DNA of 64,000 bases from Bacteroides sp. Lineage in GTDB: Bacteria > Bacteroidota > Bacteroidia > Bacteroidales > Muribaculaceae. Position numbers and translations under genes: made by a program. Every line of letters begins with the position of its first letter. Within the stretch, counting starts at the first letter, position 1. The DNA is taken from NCBI GenBank assembly GCA_014802535.1, contig JAAVCC010000009.1, positions 35,786 through 99,785 on the forward strand, written 5' to 3'. Under the pieces are notes generated by a model that was not told the origin of the DNA, ran no database searches, and saw nothing but the letters and a program-made list of their open reading frames with translations. Below are positions 18,683 to 28,452 of this stretch, one piece after another.

Positions 18683-21475
18683 ATGAAACAAGAAAAATAT
18701 GACGATTTTGTCAAAATAATATCTCGGTTCATTGACCGTAAACGCATCTTTACCGACGACCTCAGGCGCATAGCCTGGGGTGCCGATGCAGGCTTCTATC
18801 ACCTCACGCCTAAAGTCGTTGTTAATTCGGCTAACGACAGCGAGGTTGAACACCTGCTGAAAGTTGCATCGTCGATGAAAATACCGGTAACATTCCGTGC
18901 CGCCGGTACAAGCCTCTCCGGTCAGGCTATCAGCGATTCGGTTCTTGTGATTGCAGGTAAAAATTGGGAAGAATACACTGTTTCGCCCGATGCATCAACA
19001 ATTACAATGCAACCCGGTATAGTCGGCAACCGTGTTAATGAGATTTTAAAACCCTACGGTCGAACATTCACCCCCGACCCGGCTTCTAAAAACTCGGCAA
19101 TGGTTGGCGGAATCGTCATCAACAATGCTTCGGGTATGAATTGCGGCACTCACGCCAACAGTGACAAAGTGCTCAAATCAGTCAAAATCATTTTGGCTGA
19201 CGGTACGCGCCTTGACACCGGAGACCCCGAATCATGTCGCCGGTTTGCCGAACAACGCCCCAACTTCATAAAAGAAATCGAGAACATACGCGACGAAATC
19301 AAAGCCGATCCCGAACTTGTTGAACGAATCAAATATAAATATTCGATTAAAAACGTAACAGGTCTTAATATTCTGCCGTTCATCGAATATGACGACCCGT
19401 TTGAGATTATCGCCCACCTGATGGTCGGTAGCGAAGGTACTCTCGCCTTCCTTAGCGAAGTTACCATGTTCACCGGTCACCTATATAAATACTCGGCAAG
19501 CGCGCTCCTCTATTTTAGTGACCCTGCCGAGGCGTGTCGTGCGGTCGTCGCGATGAAAGAAGCTCCGGTATTCAGTGCCGAGCTCTTTGACAAAAAATCG
19601 CTTGAATCAATTAACGATACAACCGGGAAAAACCTGACTGCTCTTCTTGTTGAAACAAAAGCCGATTCAAAAGAGGAACTTGACAAAAACATCAACGACA
19701 TACTTCAGGTTATCGACAACTACAGCCTGTTCAAAAAAGCTGAATTTACCGACGACCCTGCCATATACTCTGAATATTGGAAAAAACGTTCAGGTATTTT
19801 CCCGAGCGTTGGTGGTACTCGTCCGCTCGGAACAACTGTTCTCATCGAAGACATTGCATTCCATATCCAAGACTTGCCCCACGCAACACTCGACTTGATT
19901 GATTTGCTTGAAAAAAGCGGCTACAACGATGCTTGCATCTACGGACACGTATTGGAAGGCAACTACCACTTCATCATCTCTCAATCATTTGACACTCCGG
20001 CCGAAATTGACCGCTACCGCCGTCTTATGGAAGCTGTTGAACAACTCGTTGTCAACAAATATGACGGTTCACTCAAAGCCGAGCACGGTACAGGCCGCAA
20101 CATGGCTCCGTTTGTCAAAAGAGAGTGGGGAACAAAAGCATGGGAAATCATGCTTCGTCTCAAGAAACTATTCGACCCCGATGAAATCCTCAATCCGGGC
20201 GTTATTTTTGATGAAGACCCTCTTTGCTTCATTAAAAATATCAAATATATGCCTTTAACCAACGATTATATCAATCGTTGTATTGAATGTGGATTCTGTG
20301 AGGTCAACTGCGTTTCAGCCGGTTATACACTTTCAGCACGTCAACGCATCGTTGTTGAACGCCATCTCCAATATATGGCAAACACTGGCGTTGACCCGGC
20401 AAAAATCGCTAAACTACGAAACGAATTCTATAAATTCGGAGTTGATTCTTGTGCCGGCGACGGACTCTGTTCTACATCATGCCCGATGAAAATCAATACC
20501 GCAGATCTCATTCACGACCTGCGTGCCGAACACCTTGGCTCAACCGGTATTGGCATCGGCAAATATGCAGCAAAACACATCGGTGGTATTGAGGCAACAC
20601 TAAGACCATTACTCTCGACAGCCTATGCCACTCGTGCAGTCATCGGTGACAATGCCGTCAACTCTATTGGGCGAGCTCTCAATTCAATCGGTATTCCCCT
20701 TTGGACATCTACACTCCCCGATGCCTATTATCCGCGCCCGATACAACAAAAAGTCGTAAAACCCGAAGACAAAAAAGTCGTTTACTTCCCAAGCTGTATC
20801 AACCGCACGATGGGTGCATCCCACGAAAAAGGAGGTAAACCTGCCAACCTTGTTGACACATTTGTTAAACTCTGCAATCGTGCCGGTTATGAGGTTATCT
20901 TCCCCGAAAACATGAAACAGCTTTGTTGCGGAATGATTTGGGAAAGCAAAGGTATGCCCGAGATTGCCGACGGCAAAACAGCCGAACTCGAAAAAGCACT
21001 GCTCCAGGCTTCTCAAAACGGACTCTACCCGGTTGTTTGTGACCAAAGCCCTTGCCTCCACCGCATGAGAGACCATATCAAGTCAATGAAACTGTATGAG
21101 CCTGCCGAATTTATCACCGACTACCTCGCACAATCACTCAAATTCAACAAAATTGACCGATGTGTAGCTGTTCATGTAACCTGTTCAACACGATTGATGA
21201 ATCTCGGCGACAAGATTATCGACCTTGCATCACGATGTGCAACCAACGTTGTTGTTCCGTCTCAAGTTGGATGTTGCGGCTTTGCAGGCGACAAAGGTTT
21301 CATGTTGCCCGGTCTCAACCGATGGGGTCTTCGCAAACTGCGCTCTCAAATTGAAGAACAACACGTTGTCGAGGGCTATTCAAACAGCCGTACTTGCGAA
21401 ATCGGGTTGTCAACCAACTCAGGTATTCCCTACAAATCAATAGTTTACCTGGTTGAAGAAGCTACCCGCGAATAA
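18683..21475 (+). CDS. FAD and Fe-S D-lactate dehydrogenase-like oxidoreductase (GlcD-GlcF fusion)
   Basis: A 930-residue fusion. Residues about 40-220 form the FAD-binding_4 domain (R-A-A-G-T-S-L-S-G-Q) and about 260-510 the FAD-linked oxidase C-terminal domain with E-H-G-T-G-R. Two ferredoxin-type Cys clusters follow, near residues 533 (C-I-E-C-G-F-C) and 590 (C-A-G-D-G-L-C). The last third has two CCG units (near 748 and 863) as in GlcF/LldE. The family oxidises 2-hydroxy acids such as D-lactate or glycolate and passes electrons to the quinone pool. Because MurQ, encoded downstream, releases D-lactate, D-lactate is the natural substrate here (inference). Confidence 0.82.
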   Translation: MKQEKYDDFVKIISRFIDRKRIFTDDLRRIAWGADAGFYHLTPKVVVNSANDSEVEHLLKVASSMKIPVTFRAAGTSLSGQAISDSVLVIAGKNWEEYTVSPDASTITMQPGIVGNRVNEILKPYGRTFTPDPASKNSAMVGGIVINNASGMNCGTHANSDKVLKSVKIILADGTRLDTGDPESCRRFAEQRPNFIKEIENIRDEIKADPELVERIKYKYSIKNVTGLNILPFIEYDDPFEIIAHLMVGSEGTLAFLSEVTMFTGHLYKYSASALLYFSDPAEACRAVVAMKEAPVFSAELFDKKSLESINDTTGKNLTALLVETKADSKEELDKNINDILQVIDNYSLFKKAEFTDDPAIYSEYWKKRSGIFPSVGGTRPLGTTVLIEDIAFHIQDLPHATLDLIDLLEKSGYNDACIYGHVLEGNYHFIISQSFDTPAEIDRYRRLMEAVEQLVVNKYDGSLKAEHGTGRNMAPFVKREWGTKAWEIMLRLKKLFDPDEILNPGVIFDEDPLCFIKNIKYMPLTNDYINRCIECGFCEVNCVSAGYTLSARQRIVVERHLQYMANTGVDPAKIAKLRNEFYKFGVDSCAGDGLCSTSCPMKINTADLIHDLRAEHLGSTGIGIGKYAAKHIGGIEATLRPLLSTAYATRAVIGDNAVNSIGRALNSIGIPLWTSTLPDAYYPRPIQQKVVKPEDKKVVYFPSCINRTMGASHEKGGKPANLVDTFVKLCNRAGYEVIFPENMKQLCCGMIWESKGMPEIADGKTAELEKALLQASQNGLYPVVCDQSPCLHRMRDHIKSMKLYEPAEFITDYLAQSLKFNKIDRCVAVHVTCSTRLMNLGDKIIDLASRCATNVVVPSQVGCCGFAGDKGFMLPGLNRWGLRKLRSQIEEQHVVEGYSNSRTCEIGLSTNSGIPYKSIVYLVEEATRE

Positions 21476-21516
21476 TTTTTGAATTTTATCAATCATTCAT
21501 CACTAAATAATCTAAC

Positions 21517-22701
21517 ATGACCCAAACTGCCACTCCTTCAAAATCAGGACGATTGTTAGCTCTTGACATTCTACGTGGTATCACCATCGCCGGAATGATT
21601 CTGGTTAACAACCCCGGATCATGGGGTTCAATCTACGCACCCTTGCGTCACGCTGAATGGAACGGTCTGACTCCGACCGACCTTGTATTTCCGTTCTTCA
21701 TGTTCATCATGGGTGTGTCAACATTTTTTTCGCTGAGAAAATATGACTTCTCTTTTACTTGGCCAACGTTGATAAAAATAATTCGACGCACGATTGTTAT
21801 ATTTGCAATTGGACTCGGCATCGCTTGGTTTAGCATATTCCTGCGCGGTATTGTTTCCGAAGGTCCGGTTTTGCAAGCTATATTTGACTTCAGTCATATC
21901 CGCATACTCGGAGTCATGCCACGACTTGCTATCTGCTATTGTGCTGCCTCGATTATTGCAATCACTCTGAAACACAAATATCTACCGTTATTTGTTGTCA
22001 GCCTGCTTGTGTTATACACAATCATCCTCTTGACCGGTAACGGATTTGAATTTGCCGATTCAAACGTGATATCGATTGTCGATCATAAAATTCTCGGTCC
22101 CAACCATATGTATGCCGACACAATCGATGGCGTCCGTCTCAAATTTGACCCCGAAGGTTTGCTCAGCACACTCCCCTCTATCGCTCATGTTCTCATCGGC
22201 TTTTGGATGGGTATGCTTCTAACCGGTACAAAAGACAATAACCTGCGCATAAACTATCTGTTCATCGCCGGTACAATTTTGACTTTCTCCGGATTTCTGC
22301 TTGACTTCGGACTCCCCATCAACAAAAAAATATGGTCTCCTACTTTTGTGTTGACAACCTGTGGTCTCGCATCAAGTTTCCTTGGACTCTTGATTTGGAT
22401 TATCGACATCAAAGGATACAAAAAATGGTGCCGTTTCTTTGAAGTATTCGGTATCAACCCGCTGTTTATGTACGTTTTAGGCGCAGTTCTAAGCATTCTC
22501 ATCGGCTTTATTAAAGTTCCTTCGTCTTCTACTGAATCAGGTATGATTTCTTTGAAAGGTGCTGTATATACCGACTTTTTAGTACCTTTGTGCCAAGGTA
22601 ACGCAACACTTGCTTCTCTAATTTTTGCAATTTTATTCGTATGCCTTAACTGGTGTGTAGGCTACGTTCTTTATAAGAAAAAAATATATATTAAAATATG
22701 A
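21517..22701 (+). CDS. murT: MurT-type inner-membrane protein (DUF5009 / HGSNAT-like)
   Basis: A 394-residue membrane protein with about ten hydrophobic segments. The N-terminal L-D-I-L-R-G-I-T-I-A-G-M and R-H-A-E-W-N-G-L-T-P-T-D-L-V-F-P-F-F blocks belong to the DUF5009/heparan-alpha-glucosaminide acetyltransferase group. In Tannerella forsythia a membrane protein in the same place, before murK and murQ, is described as the MurNAc transporter MurT, and the gene order here is identical. The fold is otherwise known for transmembrane acetylation of amino sugars, so transport, acetylation or both remain possible. Its stop overlaps the murK start by four bases. Confidence 0.75.
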   Translation: MTQTATPSKSGRLLALDILRGITIAGMILVNNPGSWGSIYAPLRHAEWNGLTPTDLVFPFFMFIMGVSTFFSLRKYDFSFTWPTLIKIIRRTIVIFAIGLGIAWFSIFLRGIVSEGPVLQAIFDFSHIRILGVMPRLAICYCAASIIAITLKHKYLPLFVVSLLVLYTIILLTGNGFEFADSNVISIVDHKILGPNHMYADTIDGVRLKFDPEGLLSTLPSIAHVLIGFWMGMLLTGTKDNNLRINYLFIAGTILTFSGFLLDFGLPINKKIWSPTFVLTTCGLASSFLGLLIWIIDIKGYKKWCRFFEVFGINPLFMYVLGAVLSILIGFIKVPSSSTESGMISLKGAVYTDFLVPLCQGNATLASLIFAILFVCLNWCVGYVLYKKKIYIKI

Positions 22702-23540
22702 AACTAATAGCTGACTGCGGAAGCACCAAAATCGACTGGTGTCTTCTTGACGGTAAAAAAATCGTCAAACAAGTATTCACTACCGGCATGAACGCCATGA
22801 TGCTCACTGAAGAGGAAATGGCTGCCCGCATCGCCGAAGAACTCATGCCCCAGATTGATGCCGTCAAAATTGACGAAATCTATTATTATGGTGCCGGGTG
22901 TCTCGGTGACGAAGTTTGTGGCAATGTTCGCCGCGCCCTCGCTAAAAACATTAACGCAAGCGTTATTGAAGTTGATACCGACCTTCTTGCTGCTGCCCGC
23001 GCACTCTGCGGTCGCAAACCCGGTATCGCCTGCATCATGGGAACAGGATCTAATTCATGCTACTATGACGGTCAAAAAATCGTTGACAACGTTTCGCCTC
23101 TCGGTTATATCCTCGGTGACGAAGGTAGTGGTGCCGTGCTCGGCAAACTCCTCGTTGGTGACGTGCTCAAAAATCAAATTCCAAAAGATCTCTCTGAGAA
23201 GTTCCTTAAACAATATGACCTCGACCGTATGAAAATCATACGTCGCGTCTATAAAGAACCTCAGGCAAACCGATTCCTTGCATCATTGACTCCGTTCTTG
23301 ATTGAAAACATCGAAGAACCGGCTATCCACCGTCTCGTTCTCAACTCTTTCAAAGCGTTCTTTGTGCGTAACATCTCTAACTATGACCAATATCGCACGA
23401 TGACAATCAACTTTGTCGGCTCTATCGCTTACTATTATAAGGATGTACTCGCCGAAGCTGCCGCAAGCCTCGACTGCCGCATCGGTAATATTATCAAGAG
23501 CCCGATGGAAGGTCTCATCCAATATCACTCTGAAAATTAA
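22698..23540 (+). CDS. murK: N-acetylmuramic acid / amino-sugar kinase (BadF/BcrA family)
   Basis: An ASKHA-fold sugar kinase of 280 residues. Phosphate-1 motif L-I-A-D-C-G-S-T-K at residues 3-11, a G-T-G-S-N-S motif near 115 and a G-D-E-G-S-G-A block near 140 are those of the GlcNAc kinase/BadF group. In the T. forsythia murTKQ order this gene makes MurNAc-6-phosphate. Activity on GlcNAc as well is common in the family. Start and stop overlaps tie it to murT upstream; murQ begins 21 bases downstream. Confidence 0.85.
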   Translation: MKLIADCGSTKIDWCLLDGKKIVKQVFTTGMNAMMLTEEEMAARIAEELMPQIDAVKIDEIYYYGAGCLGDEVCGNVRRALAKNINASVIEVDTDLLAAARALCGRKPGIACIMGTGSNSCYYDGQKIVDNVSPLGYILGDEGSGAVLGKLLVGDVLKNQIPKDLSEKFLKQYDLDRMKIIRRVYKEPQANRFLASLTPFLIENIEEPAIHRLVLNSFKAFFVRNISNYDQYRTMTINFVGSIAYYYKDVLAEAAASLDCRIGNIIKSPMEGLIQYHSEN

Positions 23541-23561
23541 TAAACCAATCTATTTATAGCT

Positions 23562-24377
23562 ATGTTTGTAAAAATCAGCGAACAACCGTCGCTCTACAAC
23601 GATCTCGAAAAAAAGAGCATCGGTGAAATTTTACGCGACATCAATAACGAAGATAAAAAAGTTGCGCTTGCCGTTGAAAAAGCAATCCCTCAGATCGAAA
23701 AACTCGTCTCTGAAATTGTTCCCCGCATGAAACGAGGCGGACGCATCTTCTACATGGGTGCTGGTACTTCGGGACGTCTTGGCGTACTTGATGCCTCTGA
23801 AATTCCTCCGACTTTCGGTATGGATCCTTCATGGGTTATCGGTCTTATTGCCGGTGGCGATACCGCACTCCGCAATCCTGTTGAAAACGCCGAAGACGAT
23901 ACAGCTCAAGGCTGGAAAGATCTTGAAAAATTTGACATTAACGACAAAGATACTGTCATCGGTATTGCCGCTTCAGGTACAACTCCATACGTTATCGGCG
24001 CACTCAACGCTTGCCGCGAACACGGGATTTTGACCGCTGCAATCACATCAAACCCCGATGCTCCGATTTCTCAGGCTGCCGACATCGCTATCGAAATGGT
24101 TGTCGGTCCCGAATATGTAACCGGTAGCTCTCGTATGAAATCAGGTACAGGTCAAAAAATGATCTGCAACATGATCACAACATCGGTTATGATTCAGATG
24201 GGTCGTGTAAAAGGCAACAAAATGGTCAATATGCAGCTTTCCAATGCAAAACTCGTTGACCGTGGTACTCGTATGGTTTCTGAAGAACTTGGACTCCCCT
24301 ATGAAGAGTCTAAACGTCTTCTCCTCATGCACGGTTCCGTAAAAAAAGCCACCGACGCCTATCGTCAGGAACACTAA
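23562..24377 (+). CDS. murQ: N-acetylmuramic acid 6-phosphate etherase
   Basis: A SIS-fold lyase of 271 residues that converts MurNAc-6-phosphate to GlcNAc-6-phosphate plus D-lactate in the cytoplasm. The family signature M-G-A-G-T-S-G-R-L-G-V-L-D-A-S-E followed by N-P-V-E-N-A-E-D-D is intact, and so is S-S-R-M-K-S-G-T near residue 190. The length is somewhat below the roughly 300 of E. coli MurQ but usual for Bacteroidetes. It is the last gene before a terminator and completes the MurNAc branch of the operon. Confidence 0.93.
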   Translation: MFVKISEQPSLYNDLEKKSIGEILRDINNEDKKVALAVEKAIPQIEKLVSEIVPRMKRGGRIFYMGAGTSGRLGVLDASEIPPTFGMDPSWVIGLIAGGDTALRNPVENAEDDTAQGWKDLEKFDINDKDTVIGIAASGTTPYVIGALNACREHGILTAAITSNPDAPISQAADIAIEMVVGPEYVTGSSRMKSGTGQKMICNMITTSVMIQMGRVKGNKMVNMQLSNAKLVDRGTRMVSEELGLPYEESKRLLLMHGSVKKATDAYRQEH

Positions 24378-24393
24378 TTAAACAATAACAATA

Positions 24394-24440
24394 ACGACGG
24401 CAAAAGGGGACGCTTTCGGGCAAACCCCTTTTCCGTTATA
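24394..24440 (+). terminator. Intrinsic terminator after murQ
   Basis: A G-rich arm (about 24396-24409) pairs with a C-rich arm (about 24425-24437) with a single bulge, over a loop of about 15 bases, followed by a T/A-rich stretch. It marks the end of the long salvage run. Confidence 0.65.
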
Positions 24441-24456
24441 TTTATACCTGTCTGAA

Positions 24457-25122
24457 ATGAAAAAAACTATCATTCTATCTATAATGCTTTCTTGTTTCCT
24501 TTCTCTGTTTGGACAGAACGCTCCTAAAAAATATAACGAACTCTATTATCAGCGTGCATCTCTTTTTGATGTTCTCCCCGTTAACGAAGACGACATTGTC
24601 TTTCTCGGCAACAGTTTGACCCACGGCTGTGAATGGCACGAACTTTTTAATATGCCAAACATCAAGAATCGCGGTATAAACGGCGACATCGTCGAGGGTA
24701 TAATGGATCGTGTTGACCCGGTTGTCAACGGTCATCCCAAAAAGATTTTCCTTTTGATCGGAGTCAACGATGTTTCTCACAATTTAACTGCCGACTCGGT
24801 TGCAACAGCTATCGGACAGCTCATCGACTACATTCGTCTTAAAACCCCCGACACAAAACTCTACGTTCAGTCTCTTCTTCCGATCAACAACTCGTTCAAA
24901 CGCTACAAAGCCATCTTTGGCAAAGAACAGGTTATCAGAGACATCAACACTAAAGTCAAAGCGATGGCAAACGAAAAAGGATTTAAATGGATCAACTCAC
25001 GTCCGATTTTTGCCGACCGTAACGACAATCTTGACCCTCAATATACCAACGACGGTCTGCATCTGTTGGGCAACGGATACCTCGCATGGCGCGACTTCCT
25101 ATACCCCTACGTTGTTGAATAA
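24457..25122 (+). CDS. Secreted SGNH/GDSL-type esterase
   Basis: A 221-residue exported hydrolase with a signal peptide (residues 1-20, ending F-G-Q). All four SGNH blocks are present: Ser in F-L-G-N-S-L-T (block I), Gly in N-R-G-I-N-G-D, Asn in L-L-I-G-V-N-D and the Asp/His pair in N-D-G-L-H-L. The family removes acyl groups, often acetyl, from sugars. The location directly behind the salvage operon, although after a terminator, makes a peptidoglycan or glycan O-acetyl esterase plausible. The substrate cannot be read from the sequence. Confidence 0.85.
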   Translation: MKKTIILSIMLSCFLSLFGQNAPKKYNELYYQRASLFDVLPVNEDDIVFLGNSLTHGCEWHELFNMPNIKNRGINGDIVEGIMDRVDPVVNGHPKKIFLLIGVNDVSHNLTADSVATAIGQLIDYIRLKTPDTKLYVQSLLPINNSFKRYKAIFGKEQVIRDINTKVKAMANEKGFKWINSRPIFADRNDNLDPQYTNDGLHLLGNGYLAWRDFLYPYVVE

Positions 25123-25162
25123 TATAAGCTTCGCCTTAACTAACCGACTCTAATTTAACCGA

Positions 25163-27496
25163 ATGGAAAAACTCCGTACGCTGATTATATTATCGGTAAT
25201 CACACTTATAGCTCCGCTAAAATCATACCCATCGCCAAAGTTGAGCACTCCGGCCGACACACTTCGACCAATGTCGGTTGGACTCGTTCTGAGCGGTGGC
25301 GGGGCTAAAGGTATTGCGCACATCGGAGTCATTCAGGCGTTAGAAGACAACAATATCCCCATTGATTATGTCGTTGGCACATCAATGGGGGCTATTGTAG
25401 GCGGGCTATATGCTGCCGGTTATACTCCCGCCGAAATGATGCAGCTCCTTGAGTCAAAAGACTTTGCCAACTGGTCAACCGGACAAATTAATGAGAGTTT
25501 GACCTACTACTTCTTCAAACAAGAGCCTACACCGGCAATGCTTAACGTTTCATTACCAACCCGAAACGATTCTACACGTACATCTTCAATACTACCTTCA
25601 AGTCTGATATCTCCATTGCCCATGAACTTTGCGTTCATGGAACTTTTCTCAGCCTATACCGCTCAATGTAACGGAGACTTCAATAAACTTTTTATCCCCT
25701 ATCGTTCGATTACATCTGATGTCTATCACAAACATAAAATTGTTTGCAGAAAAGGCGATTTGGGTGACGCTATCCGCGCCTCAATGAGTTTCCCGATTGT
25801 CTTTCAACCAATTGAGATGGATGGCGTTCTCGTCTATGATGGCGGAATTTACGATAACTTTCCGGTTGATGTCATGAACACCGACTTTGCACCCGACATG
25901 ATGATCGGGGTCGATGTTTCTACTCCCGACGGCAAACCAAAATCAAATGACCTCCTCGAACAACTTGAGGATATGATTATCCAAAACAACGACTATTCTC
26001 TACCTCCCAACCTCGGAATAAAACTAAAAATTGACCTTAGCCGTTTCTCTCTGCTTGACTTCCAGAAAGCCCCGACAATCTACCAAATAGGATATGACCA
26101 TGCCATGTCGATGATGGACTCGATATGCTCTCGCGTCACTTGGCGAACTCCGGCATCTGAACGAAAATTGCGACGTGCCGTGTTCAAATCGTCAACCCCA
26201 TACGTCCACTTCGATTCCGTAGCCGTCTCTGGTGGTACGCCACAACAAGACCAATATTTCAAAAACATATTTACCGACACAAAAACCGATACATTCGGAC
26301 TTCAACACGCCAAGTCGGCATACTATCGTGCAATTACCGGTAACAAGCTGCGCAATCTTGTTCCAAATGCCATATATCGACCTAATGACAGCCTGTTTAC
26401 ACTACACCTCAAAGCGACGGTCAAAGACAATCTGAATGTCGGTTTTGGTGGTTATATTACTTCCACCACCAATTCAATGGTGTTCCTGACAGCCGGATAT
26501 AATTCATTGGCAAAAAACCATCGCGAGGCTCGGTTGAATGCCTGGGTCGGACAAAGCTACATGGCGGCTCAACTACTCGGACGAATTTTTTTCAGCTCGG
26601 GCAAACCCACATCACTGACAACCGATATTGTTGTTTCGCGTATGAACTTCAACCAAAGTGTCAGGTTTTTCTATGAGCAAAATCCAACATATCTCACCGA
26701 TATGCAGGCCTTTGGCAAACTCAGATATGCCCTCGCTACCGGACGAAATTCAAAAGCTGAAATTACAGCCGGAGGCGGACATCTGTCATATCGATTCTAC
26801 ACAACTTCAACATTCGATTTTCTCAACGAAAAACGTAATATTTCATTCTACAACATCGGGCAAGTTGCTCTAAAATGGGAACGTAACACCCTGAATAACA
26901 ATTCATATCCCACATCCGGCTCAAAATTCAAATCGTCAATCGCCGGTATGATTGGAAAATATAGCTATCGACCCGCCAACTCTGACGAATCGGCTTATCA
27001 CAACTCAACTCCATGGGCGCGGGCTGCGCTTAATTATCAACTGTACACACCTGTAGGCTCTCATTTTTCAATCGGAGTAGAAACAAACATTGTTGCATCT
27101 ACCCGTTCGTTACCTTCAACTTATGACCAGGCAATTGTAACAGCCGAAGAATTTTTTCCCGCACCATCAACATTCAATTCATTCAATCCCTATATGCGTG
27201 GATATAGTTACGCAACAGCCGGAATTGTCCCGGTTTACATGATTAGCGACAATCTGCAACTGAGAGGTATGGCACACTGCTTTCTTCCATATCAACGCAT
27301 CAATCGAGGCATCGACATGAAACCTGTCTATGGAAAACACTTTGCCAACCCTTCATTTTTTGGGGAAATTGCAGCGATCTACAACTTTCCGTTTGCAGCT
27401 CTTACAATTTATGGAAGTTACAACGACGCACCTTCCCGACACTGGAGTGGCGGAATTTCATTCGGGCTCTTTTTCATAGCTCCGAACTTCTTTTAA
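25163..27496 (+). CDS. Patatin-like phospholipase fused to a BamA-type beta-barrel
   Basis: A 777-residue envelope protein with an N-terminal signal peptide. The patatin domain has the oxyanion motif G-G-G-A-K-G near residue 45, the nucleophile Ser74 in G-T-S-M-G and the Asp of the dyad in Y-D-G-G-I-Y near residue 227. A POTRA-like linker (about 340-430) is followed by about 330 residues rich in alternating strands, ending in aromatic residues (A-P-N-F-F), as in Omp85-family barrels. This is the layout of type Vd (PlpD-like) proteins, which display or release a lipase. Lipid A, phospholipid or host lipid could be the substrate. It starts 40 bases after the SGNH gene. Confidence 0.85.
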   Translation: MEKLRTLIILSVITLIAPLKSYPSPKLSTPADTLRPMSVGLVLSGGGAKGIAHIGVIQALEDNNIPIDYVVGTSMGAIVGGLYAAGYTPAEMMQLLESKDFANWSTGQINESLTYYFFKQEPTPAMLNVSLPTRNDSTRTSSILPSSLISPLPMNFAFMELFSAYTAQCNGDFNKLFIPYRSITSDVYHKHKIVCRKGDLGDAIRASMSFPIVFQPIEMDGVLVYDGGIYDNFPVDVMNTDFAPDMMIGVDVSTPDGKPKSNDLLEQLEDMIIQNNDYSLPPNLGIKLKIDLSRFSLLDFQKAPTIYQIGYDHAMSMMDSICSRVTWRTPASERKLRRAVFKSSTPYVHFDSVAVSGGTPQQDQYFKNIFTDTKTDTFGLQHAKSAYYRAITGNKLRNLVPNAIYRPNDSLFTLHLKATVKDNLNVGFGGYITSTTNSMVFLTAGYNSLAKNHREARLNAWVGQSYMAAQLLGRIFFSSGKPTSLTTDIVVSRMNFNQSVRFFYEQNPTYLTDMQAFGKLRYALATGRNSKAEITAGGGHLSYRFYTTSTFDFLNEKRNISFYNIGQVALKWERNTLNNNSYPTSGSKFKSSIAGMIGKYSYRPANSDESAYHNSTPWARAALNYQLYTPVGSHFSIGVETNIVASTRSLPSTYDQAIVTAEEFFPAPSTFNSFNPYMRGYSYATAGIVPVYMISDNLQLRGMAHCFLPYQRINRGIDMKPVYGKHFANPSFFGEIAAIYNFPFAALTIYGSYNDAPSRHWSGGISFGLFFIAPNFF

Positions 27497-27612
27497 CTGC
27501 GACTTTTAATTATTGACAGTTATAGACATTTAGCCTTACTTATCAACAATTGCACACGATTTCACATATTTATAATTGAAATAATCGATTTTTATCCCCA
27601 AATTTGCATATC

Positions 27613-27620
27613 TAAATTTG
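27613..27620 (+). promoter_or_regulatory. Possible -7 box for parA-parB
   Basis: TAAATTTG fits the -7 consensus and lies 29 bases before the parA ATG in the 153-base AT-rich gap after the patatin gene. The -33 region is a T-run without a clear TTG, so support is partial. Confidence 0.3.
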
Positions 27621-27649
27621 AAAACCTATTCATTTACTGATATAAAAAT

Positions 27650-28420
27650 ATGGGTAAGATTATCGCTATTGCCAACCAGAAAGGTGGCGTTGGAAAAACA
27701 ACAACAACCATTAACCTCGGTGCATCTCTTGCTGCTCAAGGTAAAAAAGTTCTCATTATTGACGCCGATCCCCAGGCTAATGCAACCTCGGGATATGGAA
27801 TTGATCCACGTTCTTTAACATCGTCAATCTATGAGTGTCTCGTTGACAATTATCCAATCTCCGGAGCCGAAGTCAACACCTGTGTCGAAAACCTGAAGTT
27901 AGTTGGATCAGGTATCGACCTCGCCGGTGCCGAACTTGAATTGATTCAACGCCCAAATCGTGAAAGTGTATTGCGCGGTCTCCTGCAACCTGTTGCCGAT
28001 CAATATGACTTCATTCTCATTGACTGTTCTCCGTCACTCGGTCTCATCACCGTCAATGCCCTCAACGCTGCCAACTCGGTAATTATACCCGTACAAGCTG
28101 AATATTTTGCCCTCGAAGGTATCAGTAAACTACTCAACACCATCCGCATCATTAAATCAAAACTCAACCCCTCTCTTGAAATCGAAGGATTCCTTCTGAC
28201 AATGTATGATGCTCGCCTCAAACTCGCAAACCAAATTTACGAAGAGCTGAAAAGTCACTTCGGCGACATGGTTTTCAATGCTGTTATTCCGCGTAACATT
28301 CGCCTTAGCGAAGCTCCAAGTCATGGTCTTCCCGCCATTCTTTACGATGCTGAAAGCCGTGGTTCGACATCTCATGTCATGCTCGCCAAAGAACTCATCG
28401 CCAAAAACCGAAATAAATAA
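27650..28420 (+). CDS. parA: Chromosome partitioning ATPase ParA/Soj
   Basis: A MinD/ParA-type ATPase of 256 residues. The deviant Walker A K-G-G-V-G-K-T-T is at residues 11-18, Walker A' D-A-D-P-Q near 40-44 and Walker B I-L-I-D-C-S-P near 122. The length and the absence of an N-terminal helix-turn-helix mark it as the small chromosomal type. It acts with ParB to move replication-origin regions apart. parB follows 32 bases downstream, the standard order. Confidence 0.95.
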   Translation: MGKIIAIANQKGGVGKTTTTINLGASLAAQGKKVLIIDADPQANATSGYGIDPRSLTSSIYECLVDNYPISGAEVNTCVENLKLVGSGIDLAGAELELIQRPNRESVLRGLLQPVADQYDFILIDCSPSLGLITVNALNAANSVIIPVQAEYFALEGISKLLNTIRIIKSKLNPSLEIEGFLLTMYDARLKLANQIYEELKSHFGDMVFNAVIPRNIRLSEAPSHGLPAILYDAESRGSTSHVMLAKELIAKNRNK

Positions 28421-28452
28421 TACTCTAACATTTAATAATCTCTCATCGCTAT

